The notes below the pieces were generated by a model. That model made no database searches. It had not been told where the DNA came from and was given only the letters and a program-made list of their open reading frames with translations. Source: UBA2136 sp963974105 (lineage in GTDB: Bacteria; Pseudomonadota; Alphaproteobacteria; UBA2136). From it: a DNA stretch of 64,000 nt. The position numbers were made by a program, and so were the translations under genes. Location of the stretch: assembly GCA_963974105.1 (NCBI GenBank), contig CAXBBG010000001.1, positions 62,001 to 126,000 on the forward strand. The letters are read 5' to 3'. Shown here in pieces: positions 32,412-39,592 of the stretch. Within the stretch, counting starts at the first letter, position 1. Every line of letters begins with the position of its first letter.

Positions 32412-34274
32412 ATGAGCGAAACACAAACAACCATTGCTAAAGATATTTTTCCAAGAGTACTTGTCGTTGCCTTGCTTGCTGTTATTGCCTGGGTTATTAC
32501 CAACCATATTGACCAAGCCGACCAAAACACATGGTTAAAAACACTTTATAAAGCCAATAATGAGGCCGTGCAGTCACTTGAAAAAAACATACAAAATCGC
32601 CTATCTACCGTAGAAAAACTGGCGACAGATCAAAGATTAGAGCCATTATTTAGCGCCGAATTTACACTTGAAGATGCACCATCCAAACTTGCAAGACGTG
32701 CGATTTACGAATTTAAATATATCAATGAAATTGACCACGTTTATGTATTCAGCTCCATATTAAATGAAGTCGTTCTCACATCTGCGGGCTCGGCCGACCT
32801 GCCAAGCCTAAGCCTTGAACCTTTTTACAATGCAGCAAAATACAAACTGGACCGCATAACAAATATTGCCCTTATTGGCGGACAGTCATACATTTTACTT
32901 GGCAAAGCCATACGCGGAGCAACGGGTAGCATTGTTGGGTATGCCATTTACACAGACTCAACACGAAATTTCTTTAATAATATAGCAAACGACCTAAAAC
33001 TATATAATGATATTGCCTTTAACACTTACATGTTAGAGGAAGACAGTGCCATTGCCATTGAAGATTTTACACGTACTGCCTCTTCTATGCGTATGGTCAA
33101 AAGGGATACAACACCGTTTCCTATATTTCAGAAAAGCTTCCAGACGCAAAAGTTTACAGATGAATTTGGTGCCTCTATCCTAGCCGTTGGCGGTTTTTAC
33201 AAAGAAATTCCTAAATGGAAAATAACAACAGAAGTTGACATGCTTAAAGTCAATGAAGCTTCTAACCAGATAAGATTACTGCTATTTACAGGCGCAGTAT
33301 TTGCAGCTATCGCTTTATTCTTATTCCCCTTCCAAGGACCTTATAGTGAATCACTTAGACGCCTTTACAGAAAAATTGGCATTATGAAGCGCGTTGCAGA
33401 AACGCCAAAAATTGACATAGGGTCACTTGAACGTATGCGCGAATCTGCACTTAATGGTGGCATGTCTTGGGAAGAACACGCGGCACTCAAACTGCAAAAA
33501 GAAAGCGGTAAAAATAAGCAAAAAGAAGATTACACGCCAAGTGACGCTGTGATTGCCTACAACATTAGAACTGGTATGAAAAACAAGCGTATTAAATTAC
33601 TTTATCAGCCAATTTTACATGCACGCACAGGACGTGTATTTATGCATGAAGTGTTCCTACGTATTATTGACGATGAAGGTAAAATTATGCCGCCTTCCAT
33701 GTGGCTACCTGTAGCTAAAAAAGAAGACTTATTTTCACTGATTGACGAAACGGTTGTAACCGTTGCTATGGAAAAATATTATGTGCGCAAGGCACCTCTA
33801 CAGTCTTCTCTCGCCTTTAATATTTCTGGAAACACGTTCGGCAGTTTAGCATTTTTGGAAAAACTTATGATATCTTCTTCGAGTAGCCACCCTATTTCGG
33901 AACACACCGTCTTTGAATTGCACTCAAAAGAAATTATTGAAGACAAGCGTGCTATGAGCTTTATTAAAGAATGCCGTGAAATGGGCTTTAGGTTTGCTAT
34001 TGACTATTTTGGTGGCGGACCACAAACGCTTAAAGCCGCAAAAACGCTTAAATTTGACTACATGAAAATTGATATATTACGATTTGATCTAGACCAAGAA
34101 AAAGATCAAAAAGCCTTTGTTAAACTTATAAAAACAGCTCAAGCTATTGAGCTTCCTATTGTTGTAGAAAAAATTGAAGATGAACGCTCACTGCGTTTCT
34201 GCAAAAGAATTGGTGTTGATTATGTTCAAGGTTATCATATCTCAGAGCCAAACCCCGACCTTTACAAAAAATAA
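32412..34274 (+). CDS. Membrane-anchored EAL-domain protein with degenerate active site
   Basis: The 620-residue protein has an N-terminal membrane helix (about residues 14-30), a periplasmic sensor region of about 230 residues and a second helix (about 294-310, ending at a PF turn). A cytoplasmic EAL domain (about 385-620) follows. Key positions: EVF instead of EAL, FNIS (Asn kept), FELHS where ELTE is usual, IDYFG where DDFG is usual, MKID (Lys kept), VEKIE (Glu kept) and QGYHIS (Gln kept). Loss of the second metal-binding Asp and of the second Glu suggests weak or no phosphodiesterase activity. It may be a c-di-GMP receptor like degenerate EAL proteins such as FimX. It is paired with the small membrane protein upstream. 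Confidence 0.8.
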   Translation: MSETQTTIAKDIFPRVLVVALLAVIAWVITNHIDQADQNTWLKTLYKANNEAVQSLEKNIQNRLSTVEKLATDQRLEPLFSAEFTLEDAPSKLARRAIYEFKYINEIDHVYVFSSILNEVVLTSAGSADLPSLSLEPFYNAAKYKLDRITNIALIGGQSYILLGKAIRGATGSIVGYAIYTDSTRNFFNNIANDLKLYNDIAFNTYMLEEDSAIAIEDFTRTASSMRMVKRDTTPFPIFQKSFQTQKFTDEFGASILAVGGFYKEIPKWKITTEVDMLKVNEASNQIRLLLFTGAVFAAIALFLFPFQGPYSESLRRLYRKIGIMKRVAETPKIDIGSLERMRESALNGGMSWEEHAALKLQKESGKNKQKEDYTPSDAVIAYNIRTGMKNKRIKLLYQPILHARTGRVFMHEVFLRIIDDEGKIMPPSMWLPVAKKEDLFSLIDETVVTVAMEKYYVRKAPLQSSLAFNISGNTFGSLAFLEKLMISSSSSHPISEHTVFELHSKEIIEDKRAMSFIKECREMGFRFAIDYFGGGPQTLKAAKTLKFDYMKIDILRFDLDQEKDQKAFVKLIKTAQAIELPIVVEKIEDERSLRFCKRIGVDYVQGYHISEPNPDLYKK

Positions 34275-34285
34275 AGCCTCTTCAA

Positions 34286-35041
34286 CTATTCGTCTTGTAC
34301 ACGGTTATATATATAAGAACCTACGCTTGAAATCATCTTCATTTTATGAACAAATGATTCAACTTCTTCTTGAACAATTTCACTCGCCACATCACGTGCA
34401 AAGTCAACATCACCATCAACACCTTCATAATTCTTTTTAAAAGATGCCATTTGTCTCTCGTTGATTTGTGAAGGCTGATACCCTGCACGAATAAGAAGCT
34501 GACGGGCTTCTTTATCAGAAATTTTATATTGGTTACCCACACTTTGCTTATGCAGTGCTGTTTCAACTTCGGCTAAGGCCTTGCGACTCTCAACCACCTT
34601 GCCCATTTTTGCCATAGAATCTTCAAAAGCTTGCGTATTAAGCGCCATCATGTCCATGGCTTGCGCCACCTTTTGGCTCTGATTGCGATAAACAGATGCT
34701 TCATATTTATGACGTTCTAATTGAACACTATTCATTTTAGCTTGTGTTGTTTGTACAAAACTTAAGGTTATTGCAATTAAAGAAAACGAAAAGAGCATCA
34801 TCATGCTTTTAGCCTTGATGGAACTGTAAGGCATAACGCCCAAAGGAAGCTCTGGCGATGCATAACCTTCACCATAATAACTATGATGTGCATAACATTT
34901 TTGTGATTCCTTTAAAGGGCTTGTATCGTGTGCCATTTCTTCGACACCGACACAACGAGCCTGCACATTGATTGTTTGTGCACTTTCAAAGCTATCAAAC
35001 ACGCCGTCTTCTTCAAATTTCATCACTTTTTTAGATGTCAA
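34286..35041 (-). CDS. Hypothetical single-pass protein with coiled-coil-like C terminus
   Basis: No family recognised. The protein has a soluble N-terminal part, one hydrophobic segment (around SMMMLFSFSLIAITLSF) and a long helical, charged C-terminal region that looks coiled-coil-prone. The start is uncertain: TTG 35041 has AAAAGG 8 nt upstream, while ATG 35023 and a TTG at 35122 are alternatives. It converges with the EAL gene, 11 bp apart, and is divergent from the 168-aa orphan. Membrane placement with most of the chain on one side is predicted; function is unknown. Confidence 0.55.
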   Translation of the reverse strand: MTSKKVMKFEEDGVFDSFESAQTINVQARCVGVEEMAHDTSPLKESQKCYAHHSYYGEGYASPELPLGVMPYSSIKAKSMMMLFSFSLIAITLSFVQTTQAKMNSVQLERHKYEASVYRNQSQKVAQAMDMMALNTQAFEDSMAKMGKVVESRKALAEVETALHKQSVGNQYKISDKEARQLLIRAGYQPSQINERQMASFKKNYEGVDGDVDFARDVASEIVQEEVESFVHKMKMISSVGSYIYNRVQDE

Positions 35042-35231
35042 TTTTAATACCTTTTCTTTTTCATGACACGCAAGTACAAACCTGCCTATATACTTATAAT
35101 CCCCTCCACAAATTTTCAACAAACAAAATCCGACTTTTTATATAACTTTTCCCTTGCATAGCAACAACAAACTGTATACATTCGCGACAAGAATATAACA
35201 TCTTACCCTGCCCTTTTTTAGGAGGCTTCTT

Positions 35232-35738
35232 ATGCTTTCACTTAAACTGCACCGCATACACGTACTATGCGATCAAATGCCACAAGATGGCTGTGATTCA
35301 GGTACATCCGCAAAGGATTATTATAAAAAACCAACCCCCCTACCAGAAACCTGCAAAGAACGTATTAAGCTTGCCATTTTAATAACCAAGCAAAAAATGA
35401 ACACACTTAAACAGGAATATAAAGCCATTGGCGTTTCACTTTTTTGGACTCAAACCGGTAAAAAGCGCAAACAATTACGCCATAAAATACATGACCTGAA
35501 AATGGATTTAGTTAAATTTCAGCGTTTAGATAGTTTAATACATAACAATAAGTCTTGCGAAGAAATGATAAACCTCTACAGAGAAGAGTCTTATAAATCG
35601 ATAGCTATTTCAAAACGCGTTCAGAGTAATTCTGAAAAAACTTTACTTAACGGTTATGCCAGACAAGACCTCAATACTATTATTTTTATAGGAACAACAT
35701 ACAAGGCAGTCATGATTGTTTTAACTGAATATATTTAA
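35232..35738 (+). CDS. Hypothetical protein, 168 aa (possible paralogue of the next gene)
   Basis: Not recognised. It is a Lys-rich helical protein with no signal peptide, preceded by an excellent AGGAGG ribosome site (35220-35225). Its C terminus (IIFIGTTYKAVMIVLTE) resembles the end of the following gene's product (FIICTYMQVLDIYCTE), and both have a similar helical middle section, so the two may be diverged tandem duplicates. The spacing of 34 bp and the lack of a terminator between them suggest an operon. Confidence 0.6.
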   Translation: MLSLKLHRIHVLCDQMPQDGCDSGTSAKDYYKKPTPLPETCKERIKLAILITKQKMNTLKQEYKAIGVSLFWTQTGKKRKQLRHKIHDLKMDLVKFQRLDSLIHNNKSCEEMINLYREESYKSIAISKRVQSNSEKTLLNGYARQDLNTIIFIGTTYKAVMIVLTEYI

Positions 35739-35772
35739 ATGGCAGACTAAACACTTTAGGGGAGGCAAAATT

Positions 35773-36186
35773 ATGCCAAACACTAAAAAACATTTTACCC
35801 CACAGGCTGAAAAAATGATTGTAGAGCAGGTTGTGTTGCTCTATGAAACAAAGCTTAAAAACCTCAACATTCAACAGCAGTCACTTAGCAATTCATTTAT
35901 GCAGCGTAATAACGAAACGCTGGTCGCCGAATTAACGGCGCAAATTAATGAACTTGGAATTAAGGTAGAAGCCTTTAAGCGGTTATTTTCTCTAGCTAAA
36001 GATGATCAAACGCTCAACCAAATTGCAAGGTCTATGGTGGCGCTTGTTCAGCATGAAACTGAAAAAGAAATACCAAACCTTTCCCAAGACCTTGATCAGT
36101 ATTTGCTAGATGCAACTTTTATCATCTGTACCTATATGCAAGTTTTAGATATATACTGCACCGAAATAATGCCTAGCAATATTTAA
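35773..36186 (+). CDS. Hypothetical protein, 137 aa (possible paralogue of the previous gene)
   Basis: Not recognised. It is a helical, soluble protein with Gln/Asn/Leu-rich heptad-like stretches (about residues 20-70) and a C-terminal hydrophobic helix containing two cysteines. A GGGGAGG ribosome site precedes ATG 35773. It is the second gene of a two-gene orphan unit that ends at a clear terminator. C-terminal similarity to the previous product suggests common origin. Confidence 0.6.
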   Translation: MPNTKKHFTPQAEKMIVEQVVLLYETKLKNLNIQQQSLSNSFMQRNNETLVAELTAQINELGIKVEAFKRLFSLAKDDQTLNQIARSMVALVQHETEKEIPNLSQDLDQYLLDATFIICTYMQVLDIYCTEIMPSNI

Positions 36187-36194
36187 CATCGAAC

Positions 36195-36222
36195 AAAAAA
36201 GAGCCTTCTAGGCTCTTTTTTT
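36195..36222. terminator. Bidirectional terminator (orphan pair / LD-carboxypeptidase)
   Basis: Stem AAAAAAGAGCC / GGCTCTTTTTT with a 5-nt loop, between convergent transcription units, 8 bp after the orphan stop. Confidence 0.88.
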
Positions 36223-36261
36223 GCGTATACGCCATGTCATGCTCAGTTCTATACTACACAG

Positions 36262-37161
36262 CTAATCTTCAATTTTAATCTGACTGGCAATATCATTCAC
36301 CGTTAATTTTACCTTAGCCCCAACAGGGAACGTGAGCAACATATCTTCATGACCGCATTTAACATTTTTAATAACGGGGATATTGGGCAAATAATGCTCT
36401 ACCAAACCGTTCACACTGGTGCCAAATTTCATATCATTGTCTGCCATATTGTCCATTTCCCCCAAAATAACACCGCGTACGTTTTTTAAAAAACCGCTAT
36501 GCTTTAAATGAAGCAGCTTTTTATCAAGCTCGTTAATTTTTTCGTCTAACGTGTCTTCTAAAAACAAAATTATATTTTCAGCCGACGGCATATACTCTGT
36601 GCCTATAAGTTGGTCAAACAATGTCATATTACCGCCAAGCAAAACACCTTCTGCTTTACCTGCGCGCACACACTCACCTGCCAGTTCAATACTGTCACAA
36701 CCTTCAACCACCACATCCATAAAACTTTGCGTGGTAACGGGGTGCTCCTTGTAACTCATACAGCAGCCCATTGGCCCATGGTACGTTACCATACCTGTTT
36801 TGGTATAAATGGCATTTAAAAGCGCTGTCACGTCGCTATAACCTATAAATGGTTTAGGGTTTTGTTTGATAGATTCATAGTTAATATCATCAAGTAATTG
36901 TAGCGCACCATAACCGCCTGCGGCACACATGACAGCGTCGATGGTTTTATCTGCAAAGGCTTCATTAAACCCTGCCACACGTTCTGCTTTACTGCCTGCA
37001 AATTGCCCTTCTTGCAAATAACAATGCGGGTGCGTTTCGGCTTCAAAGCCACATGTATTTAAATAAGACTCCATCGCATAGGTACGTTCTTCCGTACGAT
37101 ACCACGAAGGGGAGACGATCATAACCGTCCCCCCTTTTTTTAGAAGTGGTCTTATTTGCAT
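36262..37161 (-). CDS. Muramoyl-tetrapeptide LD-carboxypeptidase (peptidase S66)
   Basis: S66 enzymes remove the terminal D-Ala from muropeptide tetrapeptides during peptidoglycan recycling or remodelling. The 299-residue product shows the family pattern: GTVMIVSPS at the N terminus, AAGGYGALQLLDDINYE, the nucleophile in FIGYSDVTAL (about residue 103), and the C-terminal catalytic region with GEMDN and KCGHEDMLLTFPVG (Glu and His). There is no signal peptide, so it is probably cytoplasmic like E. coli LdcA. Its ATG directly abuts the stop codon of the secretin gene, so it is translationally coupled to the pilus/secretion secretin operon. Confidence 0.88.
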   Translation of the reverse strand: MQIRPLLKKGGTVMIVSPSWYRTEERTYAMESYLNTCGFEAETHPHCYLQEGQFAGSKAERVAGFNEAFADKTIDAVMCAAGGYGALQLLDDINYESIKQNPKPFIGYSDVTALLNAIYTKTGMVTYHGPMGCCMSYKEHPVTTQSFMDVVVEGCDSIELAGECVRAGKAEGVLLGGNMTLFDQLIGTEYMPSAENIILFLEDTLDEKINELDKKLLHLKHSGFLKNVRGVILGEMDNMADNDMKFGTSVNGLVEHYLPNIPVIKNVKCGHEDMLLTFPVGAKVKLTVNDIASQIKIED

Positions 37162-38847
37162 TTAGCTACGTGAAACTCTTAGGAGTACAACAAATTCTGT
37201 ATCTTCTTTTGAGTTTGCATTACGTTGTAAGAATTCACCAAAACCTGGTACATCTGCTAAACCTGGGATGTAGTCTTTGTCAGCATTTGTAGAAGATTCG
37301 ATAATTTTTGAAATGAGGTAAACACGACCATATTCAAGAACCATATCTTGGTCAACCACGTTTGTTGTCAATTCTGGCACCTTGTTGGTGATAGAGTCTG
37401 CAACACCAACGGTTGTTGTAATGTCTGTGTCACCGCTTTTGTTCGAAATACTCAAACGCACACGCATTTGTACTTTACGTTTACCAATGTATGGGAACAC
37501 ACTTAGTACTGTACCTGCGTTTTTGTATTTTGGTTTATCTGTTCTGGTACCAATAACCACGTCACCGCCTGAAGTTGTGTTTTGTTCAACTTCTGTTTCG
37601 GCGTAACCTAACTGTTTTGTTAAGCTTACACGTGACAACTGGTTATTACGTGCAATAACACTTGGGCTTGTGACTGTGTGGACGCTACCTACATTAGCAA
37701 GCGCTTGATACACAAAACTTAAATCACCGTTTGATGTTGCAGCACTAAACACGCCGCCATTAGCTGTGATTGAGTTAATTGCCGAAACCGGTGAAAAACC
37801 TACTGTTGCCAAGGCGTCGTCTAGTTGAATACCGCTCTTATTCCAGTCCATACCTGTGTTTGAAAGTTGGTCTTTCACAACTGCAATAATACGCAACTCA
37901 ACAAAAACTTGCTTTAATGAGTTTTCTTGTACTTGACCTAAGTATTCTTCAATTAAGCGGTGCGCTTCTGGCGCCGCACGTACTGTAATTAAACCAGCAC
38001 TCTTGGTCATTTTGTACCATGGTTCAGCATTTTCTTCTGGCTGAAGGTGGTCACTACTTGAAATATTTTTAATTGTTTTTGGTTTAAGACCGCCAGATTC
38101 AGTTAAATCACCAAAAAGATCGTCAGCCACTTCTGACTCACTCATCATGCGACCTGAAGGGCTCATACCACCAGCTGCAGATCCTTCTGAAGCACCTACA
38201 TTACCAACTTGAATGAGGTCAATTACAGATTCTTCAACCTGATCCCAAATACTATCTGTGTATTTTGTGTCTAATTCGTCTGATGTAAATTTAGTTGCTG
38301 TGTTTTCTGCCACTTCTGGAGAAAACTCATTCATAGATACAATACTACCGCCACGGTCACTTTGACCGATTTCTAGATTATATGTACGTACAGGGAAACG
38401 TGTTACATACCATACACCGTTCGTGTAATTATAGTGATAACCAATTTTTGAAAGGACAATGTCCAGCATTTCCTGGAAGTCACCGCCTGAATGTACAACC
38501 GTTACTGTACGGTTACGCACACCTTGAGGAATAACAATAGATTCACCCGCAGCATTTGCTAGCTCTAGCAATACCGTTTCGACATTACGAGAAATGTAAG
38601 CGACGTCAAATGGTGGTAAATCAGGGCGTTTTAACGAAATGGTATCCATCACACGCACTGTGTTTTGTTCACCAATACGTTGCATGTGAAAAACACCATC
38701 ACGCATAGAGCTTACAGGTTTAAACTCCTTAAAGCTTTTCATTTCCTCGTCAGACATTGGCTTGACTTCGTTTTCGTAAAAACTACTGCAAGCGCTCAAT
38801 AAGAACGCTGCGCTAAATGCTAAAATTTTATGTTTCATATTTCTCAT
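37162..38847 (-). CDS. Secretin lipoprotein of a type IVb pilus / type II secretion-like system
   Basis: The 561-residue product begins with a lipoprotein signal peptide (lipobox LSAC, about residue 20). It has N-terminal secretin ring domains (an STN/N0-like stretch around residues 80-150) and a C-terminal secretin beta-barrel domain. The barrel shows SVIARNNQLSRV, a T-rich gate region, VSVFPYIG-like strands and the closing pattern LVVLLRVS. This matches PilN/BfpB-type lipoprotein secretins, forming the outer-membrane channel for a pilus. It is the natural partner of the assembly genes at the start of the window but is 31 kb away on the opposite strand. Its start codon overlaps the upstream gene's stop (TAATG). 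Confidence 0.82.
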   Translation of the reverse strand: MRNMKHKILAFSAAFLLSACSSFYENEVKPMSDEEMKSFKEFKPVSSMRDGVFHMQRIGEQNTVRVMDTISLKRPDLPPFDVAYISRNVETVLLELANAAGESIVIPQGVRNRTVTVVHSGGDFQEMLDIVLSKIGYHYNYTNGVWYVTRFPVRTYNLEIGQSDRGGSIVSMNEFSPEVAENTATKFTSDELDTKYTDSIWDQVEESVIDLIQVGNVGASEGSAAGGMSPSGRMMSESEVADDLFGDLTESGGLKPKTIKNISSSDHLQPEENAEPWYKMTKSAGLITVRAAPEAHRLIEEYLGQVQENSLKQVFVELRIIAVVKDQLSNTGMDWNKSGIQLDDALATVGFSPVSAINSITANGGVFSAATSNGDLSFVYQALANVGSVHTVTSPSVIARNNQLSRVSLTKQLGYAETEVEQNTTSGGDVVIGTRTDKPKYKNAGTVLSVFPYIGKRKVQMRVRLSISNKSGDTDITTTVGVADSITNKVPELTTNVVDQDMVLEYGRVYLISKIIESSTNADKDYIPGLADVPGFGEFLQRNANSKEDTEFVVLLRVSRS

Positions 38848-39428
38848 TAATAGTATGTATCCGAAATTAATATAATGCGTGACTTGTCAAATACAGTCAC
38901 AAACAATTTAACACCTGTCATGTTGTTCACGCGGTCAACAAGGAAAGACATAAAATTACTTAGGTTTGTTTCTGCTGTTAGGTTTACACGCTCATTGAGT
39001 ATGTAAGTACTTTCTGGGCTTACGCGCCATTTTACTGTCCATTCACCGGCTTCTTCGCGGGCTTGGTCAATAATTTGCGTTACCACTTCTTGAAGTGTTT
39101 TATTTTCAATATTCACTGAAACAACAATATTTTCAATTGGTTCATAGTCAACAACTGAAGTATTTGAGTGCATGTCTATTGTTTTTTGATCAATCACAGC
39201 AATAGCTTCTGACTCTTTAACGTCTTCTTTTGCTGTTTGTGGATTTTCATCAGCTTTTTTAACTTCAGGCTCAGCTGTGTCCACGTCATCTTTACGGTAA
39301 AGCTTTGCGGCTTCCTTAAAGTTTTTCATCGCAGCTTCTTCTGAAATAAGCGCGCTTTGCGCCATAGCTGAAGGCGCCAATAATATAGCGACCAATAACG
39401 TTGTAATTTTTATATTCAATAATTTCAT
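38847..39428 (-). CDS. Exported secretin-companion protein (TcpQ/PilL-like, tentative)
   Basis: The 193-residue product has a signal peptide (cleavage near AMAQ, about residue 23), a charged low-complexity linker (about 45-90) and a C-terminal domain of about 90 residues. That domain's pattern (LQEVVTQIIDQA ... EWTVKWRVSPESTYILNERVNLTAETNLSNF) resembles the STN/TcpQ domain found beside type IVb secretins. TcpQ-like proteins guide or stabilise the secretin. Its stop overlaps the secretin start by one base, supporting a joint role. The promoter must lie in the 164-bp spacer to putA. Confidence 0.6.
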   Translation of the reverse strand: MKLLNIKITTLLVAILLAPSAMAQSALISEEAAMKNFKEAAKLYRKDDVDTAEPEVKKADENPQTAKEDVKESEAIAVIDQKTIDMHSNTSVVDYEPIENIVVSVNIENKTLQEVVTQIIDQAREEAGEWTVKWRVSPESTYILNERVNLTAETNLSNFMSFLVDRVNNMTGVKLFVTVFDKSRIILISDTYY

Positions 39429-39494
39429 CTATACACTCTATAAACATTCATGCTTAGTGATAACCGTAACGCATATTATTAGCAACAAGCAATC

Positions 39495-39523
39495 TTGACC
39501 CGCCTATATCTATCCTTTACCAT
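39495..39523 (+). promoter_or_regulatory. Possible sigma70 promoter for putA
   Basis: TTGACC (39495-39500) with a 17-bp spacer and TACCAT (39518-39523) lies about 70 bp upstream of the putA start. Confidence 0.4.
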
Positions 39524-39592
39524 AGAAATGGTTATGGGTGCATTGGCAATATAGCCACACTTCAGATAAATACAATAATAAGGTCTGGTATA

